A stretch of 19,361 bases of DNA from JAAYCB01 sp012744395. GTDB lineage: Bacteria; Planctomycetota; Planctomycetia; Pirellulales; Thermoguttaceae. A program made the position numbers and the translations under genes. The DNA lies in contig JAQVNJ010000118.1 of assembly GCA_028703175.1 (NCBI GenBank), positions 1 to 19,361 of the forward strand. Reading direction: 5' to 3'. A model generated the notes under the pieces. It ran no database searches. It was not told the DNA's origin and saw only the letters and a program-made list of their open reading frames with translations. Shown here piece after piece: positions 14,181-19,361 of the stretch. Position 1 is the stretch's first letter. Every line of letters begins with the position of its first letter.

Positions 14181-16394
14181 ATGAAAGGGTCTGGCGTCGT
14201 CTGGTCGGCTTTTCTGGTTCCGATCCTCTTGCTGAACAGCGGTTGCGGCGATCCCTCTCCCCCGGTCGCCGAAACGCCGGCTGAACCGTCCCCCAAGACA
14301 CCTCCACGGCCGCCCGCTGCACCGCGGCCGCTCGAACTGGCCGAGATCGAGCCGATCGCGCTTGACCCCGGCGCGGAGGCCTCGGTTGGACTGAAACTGG
14401 AGCGAAACGGCAACGAGGGAGTCATCGACGTGATTGTGGAGGGCGCGGCGGAGGGGATCGCGGTGGCGGCGGATCCGATCGCCGCGGACAAGAGCGAGGG
14501 GCAGTTGCTGTTGACGGCCGCCGCGAGCCTCGGCGAAGAGGCGCTGGACGCCCCGCTCCAGGTGATTGCGAAGATCGGCGATCTCAAGGCGGAACGCACC
14601 CTGCGCGTCTCCGTGCCGAAGGTCAACCTCCCCAGCGTTCAGCCGGTCGCGGAGGTCGTCCTTCAGCCGGGCACCGCTGCGCGGGTTGGCTTGAAGCTGG
14701 ACCGCCGAGGTTTCACTGGGCCTTTGAACCTGGTGGCGGAAGACGTGCCGGCAAAGGTCACCTGCAAGGTCGCGCCTGTGGGCGACACGGCCGACGAGAC
14801 CGAGCTGGAGATCGCGGTCGACGCCGGAGCGCCGGACGGAGAGCACAAGATTCTGGCCGCCGCGACCCTGTTCGGGCGGCAAGTCGCGGCCGAGGTTCCG
14901 CTGAAGATCGAAAGCCGGCCCTATCGCGTCGAGTCGTTCCGCGTGGTCACGATCGCGCCGGGAGAGAGCCAGCGGGTGGAGATGCCGATCGAGCGCCGCA
15001 GCTACAAGGGAGCGATCGACCTGGCCGCGACAGGTTTGCCCGCCGGCGTACAGATCAAGCGTGCACGCGTCGCCGACGATCAGGCCACGGCCGTCCTGGA
15101 GATTGCCGCGGACGCCGGCGCGGCGCAGCGCGTCGCCTCTTCGCAAGTCGTTTCCAAGGCGGGGAACCTCAGCGGCGCCGATCCAATCGTGATCCGCATC
15201 TCGGAGGGCGATGACATGTACCTGCCGCCCGGCGTGACCGGCAATCCGGAAATCGCCCCATTGCTGCGGCGGGGTTCGATCGGCGGGCGGCTGACGGCCG
15301 AAAGCAAGCAGGCCCTGCTGGACTTCTACGGCGGCACGCCCGAATCGGAAGCGGCGGTGATGCGCGGACTGAAATGGCTGGCCGCCCACCAGCAGCCCGA
15401 CGGAAGCTGGTCGCTGAAGGATTATCCGCGCGGCATCGAAGGCTGCGACTGCAAGATCCCGTTCGAGGAAAACCTGGACGACAACGATCCGGCCGGGACC
15501 GCCTTCGGCATCCTGCCGTTTCTCGGGGCCGGCGTTACGCACAATCGAGCCCCCGCCAGCCCGCCGGAGTTGGCCACCTACAAGGAAGTCGTGGAAAAGG
15601 GATTGGTCTTCCTGGCCAAGAACCAGACACGAAGCACGGATAAGAAAGACGGCCGCTTTCACGAGAACATGTACGCGCATGCGCTCGGCACGATCGCCTT
15701 CTGCGAGGCCTTTGGCCTGTCGGGCGACAAACGGCTCCAGATCAACGCGCAACTGGCGATCAAGTACCTGCTGGCCGCGCAGCACGACCAGGGCGGCGGA
15801 TGGCGGTACCGCTCGGGGCAGGAGGGCGACATGTCGGTCACCGGTTGGGTCTTCCTGGCGATCCGCAGCGCCCAGCTCGCCGGGCTCATGGTCGACCGGG
15901 CGCCGCTGGTCCGCGCCGAGCGTTTTGTCAATTCCTGCGCCGCCGGGCCGGAAGCGGCGAAGATGTCGCGATACGCCTACCTGCCCGGCCAGGAGCCCAG
16001 ACTCTCGCTTTCCGCGGCCGGGCTGCTGACCCGCCAGTATCTCGGCTGGCGCAAGGATGAACCCGACCTGGTCGTCGGAGCCAGCTACCTGATGGAGAAC
16101 TTGCCTCCGGAAAAAGGCGGCAGTCTCGGGGCGATCTACTATTACTATTACGCCACCCAGGTCTTGCACCATATGGAAGGGCCGAACTTCGACCTCTGGA
16201 ATCACCGCATCCGCGAACACCTCATCCGCACCCAGGAAAAGTCAGGCCACAAGGCGGGAAGCTGGAGCCCCCAGGGAACCGATCAGGGACACCGTGGCGG
16301 GCGGCTCTATGCCACCTCGATGGCCCTGATGACCCTGCAAGTCTATTACCGGCACCTGCCGATGTATCGACCCGTCAGGCGGACAGGCGCCTGA
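14181..16394 (+). CDS. Putative lipoprotein with three beta-sandwich repeats and a prenyltransferase/squalene-cyclase-like toroid
   Basis: The product has 737 residues from the ATG at 14181, chosen because it gives a lipoprotein-type signal peptide (WSAFLVPILLLNSGC, lipid Cys C22). The lipobox N-S-G-C is imperfect at -3. A Pro-rich spacer follows. Then come three tandem segments of about 95 residues (about 50-345), each opening with a strand like 'xxLxPGxxxxVGLKLxRxGxxG': LDPGAEASVGLKLERNGNEG, LQPGTAARVGLKLDRRGFTG and IAPGESQRVEMPIERRSYKG. I read these as Ig-like folds. From about 385 an alpha/alpha toroid starts with VMRGLKWLAAHQQPDGSWSL. It continues with GGGWRYRSGQEGDMSVTGW (near 540) and ends with HKAGSWSPQGT. 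These QDGSW-type repeats are shared with squalene cyclases, prenyltransferases and thioester-domain proteins. No DXDD cyclase motif or CGEQ thioester is visible, so a binding or scaffold role is likelier than catalysis. Confidence 0.75.
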   Translation: MKGSGVVWSAFLVPILLLNSGCGDPSPPVAETPAEPSPKTPPRPPAAPRPLELAEIEPIALDPGAEASVGLKLERNGNEGVIDVIVEGAAEGIAVAADPIAADKSEGQLLLTAAASLGEEALDAPLQVIAKIGDLKAERTLRVSVPKVNLPSVQPVAEVVLQPGTAARVGLKLDRRGFTGPLNLVAEDVPAKVTCKVAPVGDTADETELEIAVDAGAPDGEHKILAAATLFGRQVAAEVPLKIESRPYRVESFRVVTIAPGESQRVEMPIERRSYKGAIDLAATGLPAGVQIKRARVADDQATAVLEIAADAGAAQRVASSQVVSKAGNLSGADPIVIRISEGDDMYLPPGVTGNPEIAPLLRRGSIGGRLTAESKQALLDFYGGTPESEAAVMRGLKWLAAHQQPDGSWSLKDYPRGIEGCDCKIPFEENLDDNDPAGTAFGILPFLGAGVTHNRAPASPPELATYKEVVEKGLVFLAKNQTRSTDKKDGRFHENMYAHALGTIAFCEAFGLSGDKRLQINAQLAIKYLLAAQHDQGGGWRYRSGQEGDMSVTGWVFLAIRSAQLAGLMVDRAPLVRAERFVNSCAAGPEAAKMSRYAYLPGQEPRLSLSAAGLLTRQYLGWRKDEPDLVVGASYLMENLPPEKGGSLGAIYYYYYATQVLHHMEGPNFDLWNHRIREHLIRTQEKSGHKAGSWSPQGTDQGHRGGRLYATSMALMTLQVYYRHLPMYRPVRRTGA

Positions 16395-16405
16395 CCGGTT
16401 TTCAA

Positions 16406-16720
16406 ATGTTCGCCGACGGCACGCCGGCCGAGGTCCGCGACAACCTCCGCCGGCTGGCGGACGGATCTGCGCCCGGCGGAGGATTTGTTTTCCAGCCGGT
16501 CCACCATATACTGGCCGACGTGCCGCCGGAAAACGTGGCGGCCATGTTCGACGCAGTCCGCGCGGGCGGAATCCGCCCCGCCAGGAGAAGCGCCCACCCC
16601 AGCAGGCGCGCGGCCCGAATCCGGGCGGTCATGGACTGGGCTGTCTCGGCCGCCGAAACCGCTCGACGGCAAACCCCTGGGGGGGCCTGCCATGCACCCC
16701 GGGCGGACTGCTTCGCTTGA
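16406..16720 (+). pseudogene. C-terminal fragment of a URO-D family (uroporphyrinogen decarboxylase-like) methyltransferase
   Basis: The frame begins MFADGTPAEVRDNLRRLADG, then SAPGGGFVFQPVHHILADVP and PENVAAMFDAVRAGG. This closely follows the end of URO-D superfamily proteins ('GTPEEVRxxVRxxIxxLAPGGGFVFxxxHNIQxDVPPENxxAMxEA'). About 52 codons are recognisable, up to roughly 16560. The remaining codons to the stop at 16720 (RPARRSAHPSRRAAR onward) are Arg-rich and unlike the family. The missing 300 or so N-terminal residues are not in the 12 bases separating it from the previous stop codon, nor in any frame of the preceding gene that I could see. It looks like a deletion remnant. It differs in type from the intact URO-D gene at 17571, so it is not a partial duplicate of that copy. 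Confidence 0.7.
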
Positions 16721-16746
16721 CACCCCGTTCGGTTGGAGACGCGACA

Positions 16747-17220
16747 ATGGCAACCGAAACACCGACCTGTTGCCCACCGTTCGATCCCGAACCGTGGAAT
16801 GACAAGGAGCTTGTCTGGCGCGACAAGCCGTTCGTGAAGGATCGGGTCCGCAGTTTTCTTCACATCCCGCTCAACTTCCGCTCCGTGATGAAGCGAAACA
16901 TCGGTCGGATCGAGGCCGCCGAGGCCCTTGCCGATGAGCCGATCGTCGTCTGCGATGAGAATTCCCTCTGGGGGGCCGACGTCTACATCGCCGTCTCAAA
17001 GGAGGTGCCGGGCGCCTCGATGGCGACCCTCTCGGGTACCTTTCTCGCCAAGGTGTTCGAGGGACCGTACAAGGACATCCGCCGCTGGATCTGCGAGATG
17101 GGCAAATACGTCGAGTCGAAGAACAAACGCTTGAAGCGGCTGCTCTTCTACTACACAACGTGCCCGAAGTGCGCGAAAAAATACGGCAAGAACTACGTGG
17201 TCTTGCTCGGGCAGGTCTAA
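16747..17220 (+). CDS. Conserved small protein with a C-terminal CPKC motif (GyrI-like/'hydrolase'-annotated family)
   Basis: This soluble protein has 157 residues. The ATG at 16747 has GGAG (16735-16738) 8 nt upstream; the TTG 30 bases earlier in the frame lies in non-conserved sequence. Recognisable segments are FDPEPWNDKELVWRDKPFVK, then SFLHIPLNFRSVMKRNIGRI, DENSLWGADVYIAVSKEVPG and GTFLAKVFEGPYKDIRRW. The end is YYTTCPKCAKKYGKNYVVLL. I recall near-identical proteins across many bacteria annotated as hydrolase or GyrI-like small-molecule-binding domain, without a proven function. The fold order (strand, 'GTFLxKVFEGPY', helix, 'CPKCAKKYGKNYVVL') is compatible with a GyrI/SOUL-like ligand-binding barrel. 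The CxxC could bind metal or be redox-active. No signal peptide is seen. It lies between a URO-D fragment and a URO-D gene, but no functional link is established. Confidence 0.75.
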   Translation: MATETPTCCPPFDPEPWNDKELVWRDKPFVKDRVRSFLHIPLNFRSVMKRNIGRIEAAEALADEPIVVCDENSLWGADVYIAVSKEVPGASMATLSGTFLAKVFEGPYKDIRRWICEMGKYVESKNKRLKRLLFYYTTCPKCAKKYGKNYVVLLGQV

Positions 17221-17570
17221 GCGCCTCGCCGGGGCGGGCGAACGGGTTTGCCCGCTGCCGGGTGAAGGCTTCCCGCGTTTCATGCAGCCGTCGCCGAGCA
17301 GCCGGTTTCATCGGATCGCCGGGGGGCCGATCGCGCCGCGCTGCATCCAGGTGCGGACGATCCGCTTCGCGCAGCGCGGACTTGCCCCGCGATTGGAGAC
17401 GCAAGCGGTCCGGGGCTCGCAGAGACCGGGCCACGGGGCCGGGCGGCCTGTTGCTGGACAGGCGCCCGGTTTCCTCGTATTTTGTAGGGGACTCGGGCCC
17501 GCCCGGGCACGGCGCTCGGCGCCCCGCGGGCCCCCCGCTGCAATCTCCAATCCACGCGAAGGAACAGATC
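17221..17570. other. G+C-rich spacer upstream of the URO-D family gene
   Basis: About 350 bp separate the small CxxC protein from the URO-D gene. Frames here are open on several strands but are extensions of downstream coding frames with no conserved residues. The promoter candidate at 17455-17483 is the only A+T-rich patch. Between it and the start codon lie G+C-rich inverted sequences (GGGCCCGCCCGGGC and GCGGGCCC, 17507-17532) that could fold in the leader. Confidence 0.45.
17455..17483 (+). promoter_or_regulatory. Candidate promoter of the URO-D family gene
   Basis: TGGACA (17455-17460) and TATTTT (17478-17483) are separated by 17 nt, the optimal sigma70 spacing. Transcription would start near 17490, giving an 80-nt leader to the GTG at 17571. 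It is a sequence match only, but the -10 is the one A+T-rich island in this spacer. Confidence 0.35.
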
Positions 17571-19031
17571 GTGAGCAGTTCCCCCATCGCTCCCGAAAGC
17601 CGTTCGGCCGAGGACCTCGATCGCTTGTACCGCCAGCGCATGCATCGCTTCGTGACGGCAATGCGCAACGCAAAGGCCGATCGCGTGCCGATCCGGCCGT
17701 TCCTGGCCGAATTCTGCGGCAAGCTGACCGGTCACGACGTGATGCAGGTGACCCACGATTTCGAACAGGCATTCGCCGCCGTCCGCAAGACCGCCCGGCT
17801 CCTCGACGTCGATGCCCTGGTGGGCAACATGGTCTATGTCTGGACCGGCCTGGTTCAGGCGCTCGGGCTGAAGTACTACGGAATTCCGGGAATCAACTCG
17901 CGGCCGGATTGCGGGTTCCAGTACCTCGAACCGCCCGAAGACAAGGCCTGGATGCGGCCGGAGGAATACGACCACCTGATCGACGATCCGACCGGCTATC
18001 TCTACGAGGTCTGGCTGCCGCGGATCTCGACCGAGATTGCCGCTCCCGGCGAAAAGTGCACCTACCGCAACCAGGTTACACTGGTCAAGGGCAGCCTCGC
18101 CATGCTCAGCTATTTCCAGGGCTTCGGCCGGCAGGCGGAACAGATGCGTTCCGAGGCCGGAATGCCCAGCGCCTTGTGCGGAATCCTCAAGGCGCCGATG
18201 GATATCCTCGCCGACAAGCTCCGCGGCTACATGGGCCTGGTGACCGATCTGCGCCAGCGCCCGGAAAAGGTCCTCGCCGCCTGCCAGGCGCTGGCGCCCC
18301 ATATGCTTCACACGGCCCTTGCGGGCGCTGACCCGCAAAAGCTCCTGCCGATCGGATTCTGGATGCACCGCAGTTGCGTTCCCTTCATCAACCCCAAGCA
18401 TTTTGAACAGATTCACTGGCCGACCCTCAAGCCGATCATCGAGAACCTATGGGCGGCCGGGCATCAGACGCTCTTCTATGCCGAAGGCAAATGGGGCCCG
18501 CACCTGGACGCATTCGCCGAGCTGCCCGACCGCAGCATCGTCTACCACGTCGACCAGGACGATGTCTTCGAGGTCCACAGAAAGCTCGGCAAGAAGTTCT
18601 GCATCTCCGGCGGCGTGCCCAACACAATCCTCAGCCTCGGCAATCCGGAGCGGGTCCGCGAGCACTGCCGGCGGATCATCGACGAGGTGGCGGCCGACGG
18701 CGGCTACATCATGGACGCCAGCGCCATCGTCCAGGACGACGCCCGGATAGAGAACGTCCGCGCGATGATCGAGTTCACGCGGGAATATGGAGACTACGGC
18801 GGCGAGCCCTGCGACGCGCAGCCGCAAGGAGCCGCCCCCGCGCCCGGCTTCAAGCCCACGGACATCAGCCCCTGGCAGACCGCCCGCCCAGCCGGCGTCT
18901 GCATCCCCTGGAGCGAAAAGCAGAAGGAACTGCCCCCCGTCCAGCGCCATGAAGAGATGGTCGAGCGAATCTGGAACGAGATCGAAGGCCTCGGCAACAT
19001 GTTCATCTACCAGGTGCTGGTGTCGTTTTGA
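17571..19031 (+). CDS. URO-D superfamily (uroporphyrinogen decarboxylase-like / MtaA-CmuA-type) protein
   Basis: The product has 486 residues from the GTG at 17571, which has AAGGA (17559-17563) 7 nt upstream and is the first start before conserved sequence. The TIM-barrel URO-D fold is indicated by MRNAKADRVPIRPFLAEFCG near the N-terminus and by GFWMHRSCVPFINPKHFEQI. Further support comes from WPTLKPIIENLWAAGHQTLF, GKKFCISGGVPNTILSLGNP, RVREHCRRIIDEVAADGGYI and the final helix ARIENVRAMIEFTREYGDYG. True HemE is about 350 residues, opens with a PVWLMRQAGRY-type motif that is absent here, and is shorter. The better analogy is the diverse group of cobalamin-dependent methyltransferases and unassigned URO-D proteins common in planctomycetes. 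The 'GGVPNTILSLGNPERV' part corresponds to the GxxxPxxLLxxGTPExV region. No corrinoid-protein gene lies next to it in this window. Substrate unknown. Confidence 0.85.
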   Translation: MSSSPIAPESRSAEDLDRLYRQRMHRFVTAMRNAKADRVPIRPFLAEFCGKLTGHDVMQVTHDFEQAFAAVRKTARLLDVDALVGNMVYVWTGLVQALGLKYYGIPGINSRPDCGFQYLEPPEDKAWMRPEEYDHLIDDPTGYLYEVWLPRISTEIAAPGEKCTYRNQVTLVKGSLAMLSYFQGFGRQAEQMRSEAGMPSALCGILKAPMDILADKLRGYMGLVTDLRQRPEKVLAACQALAPHMLHTALAGADPQKLLPIGFWMHRSCVPFINPKHFEQIHWPTLKPIIENLWAAGHQTLFYAEGKWGPHLDAFAELPDRSIVYHVDQDDVFEVHRKLGKKFCISGGVPNTILSLGNPERVREHCRRIIDEVAADGGYIMDASAIVQDDARIENVRAMIEFTREYGDYGGEPCDAQPQGAAPAPGFKPTDISPWQTARPAGVCIPWSEKQKELPPVQRHEEMVERIWNEIEGLGNMFIYQVLVSF

Positions 19032-19058
19032 GGCGGGCGGAGGAGGTGTTGGCGGTTG

Positions 19059-19083
19059 TCAGCCGTCAGCGATCAGCCGTCAG
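19059..19083. repeat. 11-bp direct repeat
   Basis: TCAGCCGTCAG occurs at 19059-19069 and again at 19073-19083 with a 3-bp gap (CGA). It marks the start of the repeat-filled spacer after the URO-D gene. Each unit also contains the smaller near-repeat TCAG...TCAG. Confidence 0.8.
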
Positions 19084-19085
19084 AA

Positions 19086-19112
19086 TTCCCAAGCCGGAGC
19101 TTGGGAACGAGG
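19086..19112. repeat. Palindromic repeat element, copy 1
   Basis: The 27 bp open with TTCCCAAGC, a CGGA loop and GCTTGGGAA (perfect 9-bp stem), followed by CGAGG. It is identical to the copy at 19181-19207. I recall similar 'CCAAGC-CGGA-GCTTGG' elements as dispersed intergenic repeats in planctomycetes and other bacteria. Confidence 0.9.
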
Positions 19113-19180
19113 TGAGATCCCTACGCCGAAGGCGTTGAACAACACAGCCGAACAACAAACCCAAGCCCCAACGCCCAGCG

Positions 19181-19207
19181 TTCCCAAGCCGGAGCTTGGG
19201 AACGAGG
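19181..19207. repeat. Palindromic repeat element, copy 2
   Basis: An exact 27-bp copy of the element at 19086, in the same orientation and 95 bp downstream. The spacer between them contains a small hairpin (ACGCC-GAA-GGCGT). Together they look like one dispersed REP/BIME-like unit flanked by palindromes. Confidence 0.9.
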
Positions 19208-19215
19208 CAGACGCC

Positions 19216-19320
19216 CCGCTTTCCGCTTTCCGCTTTCCGCCTTCCGCTTTCCGCTTTCCGCTTTCCGCTTTCCGCTTTCCGCTTTCCGCTTTCCGCCTTC
19301 CGCTTTCCGCTTTCCGCTTT
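19216..19320. repeat. Tandem heptamer array, 15 copies of CCGCTTT
   Basis: Fifteen contiguous 7-bp units fill exactly 105 bp. Thirteen are CCGCTTT and two are the variant CCGCCTT (units starting at 19237 and 19293, eight units apart). All six frames are open through it, which creates a spurious minus-strand frame with a KAESGKR-type repeat. The last unit directly abuts the ATG at 19321. Confidence 0.97.
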
Positions 19321-19361
19321 ATGATCCTTCTCTCCGTTGTCATACCGGCCTATAACGAAGC
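19321..19361 (+). CDS. Family 2 glycosyltransferase (partial, runs off the right edge)
   Basis: Only 13 full codons are present: MILLSVVIPAYNE plus part of an alanine codon. 'SVVIPAYNE' is the nearly invariant first strand of GT-A fold family 2 glycosyltransferases, where it helps bind the nucleotide-sugar. These enzymes transfer sugars to lipid carriers or polysaccharides at the inner membrane face. The ATG directly follows the heptamer repeat, so no ribosome-binding site is visible: the 20 bases upstream are pyrimidine-rich. The frame is open upstream through the repeat to at least the TTG at 19135, so an earlier start cannot be excluded. The conserved strand normally begins within a few residues of the N-terminus, which supports 19321. 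Confidence 0.8.
   Translation, partial: MILLSVVIPAYNE

Noticed and set aside
14022..16220. 732-codon minus-strand frame opposite the lipoprotein/toroid gene
   Set aside because: It is Asp/Arg/Gly-rich antisense without a domain, while the plus strand has a signal peptide and repeated motifs.
3847..19031. A tetrapyrrole theme linking the CobN-like operon with the URO-D gene and fragment
   Set aside because: The genes are separated by dnaE, the epimerase and others, and the URO-D proteins here resemble methyltransferases rather than HemE. Shared function is not supported.
19216..19320. Possible CRISPR array
   Set aside because: The units are contiguous 7-bp repeats without unique spacers, so this is a simple tandem repeat.
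19080..19343. 87-codon minus-strand frame with KAESGKR repeats
   Set aside because: It is the translation of the heptamer array and palindromic repeats, not a protein gene.

Overview
The window looks like high-G+C chromosomal DNA from a member of the Planctomycetota, possibly an uncultured one. The strongest clue is the DUF1559 protein at 1504-2472, which has a type IV prepilin N-terminus and an H-X9-DG C-terminus and belongs to a family hugely expanded in that phylum. The planctomycete-type tyrosine recombinase remnant, the lipoprotein/cyclase-fold protein, the URO-D-superfamily methyltransferases and the palindromic and heptamer intergenic repeats fit the same picture. No rRNA or CRISPR array is present. 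Gene calls rest on motifs read by eye and on family memory; no database search was run.

Left edge (1-1205, minus strand): a tRNA-Arg(CCG) gene is followed by a hairpin/T-tract terminator, then by the N-terminal third of a tyrosine recombinase, then by a TIGR04255-family gene that leaves the window. The TIGR04255 part is visibly richer in A+T and has its own promoter-like sequence. This is the expected anatomy of a decayed integrative element or genomic island anchored on a tRNA 3' end.

1504-8384: the DUF1559 pseudopilin gene (minus) diverges from a tight plus-strand operon. The operon encodes an ExbB/TolQ/MotA-like proton channel protein, a DUF2149 protein with an ExbD-like single membrane segment carrying an aspartate, and a 1411-residue exported, C-terminally membrane-anchored CobN/Mg-chelatase-H-like protein. 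No chelatase AAA+ ATPase partners are nearby, so the arrangement suggests a chelatase-fold protein outside the cytoplasm powered by proton-motive force. It resembles the HmuS plus ExbB-like part of Bacteroidales haem-uptake (hmu) loci. A 37-codon signal-peptide-only ORF follows and may be the stump of a lost partner. This module is the most interesting system in the window.

8385-13247 (minus): the replicative DNA polymerase III alpha subunit (dnaE), with an apparently intact PHP metal site, lies downstream of an AGE-family sugar epimerase.

13725-19031 (plus): a small BON-domain protein; a lipoprotein-like protein with three beta-sandwich repeats followed by a prenyltransferase/squalene-cyclase-like alpha-toroid; a C-terminal fragment of a URO-D-family methyltransferase (pseudogene); a small conserved CxxC protein; and a complete URO-D-superfamily protein.

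19032-19361: a repeat-rich spacer holds an 11-bp direct repeat, two identical 27-bp palindromic elements and 15 tandem copies of a 7-bp unit. The tandem array abuts the start codon of a family 2 glycosyltransferase that runs off the right edge.
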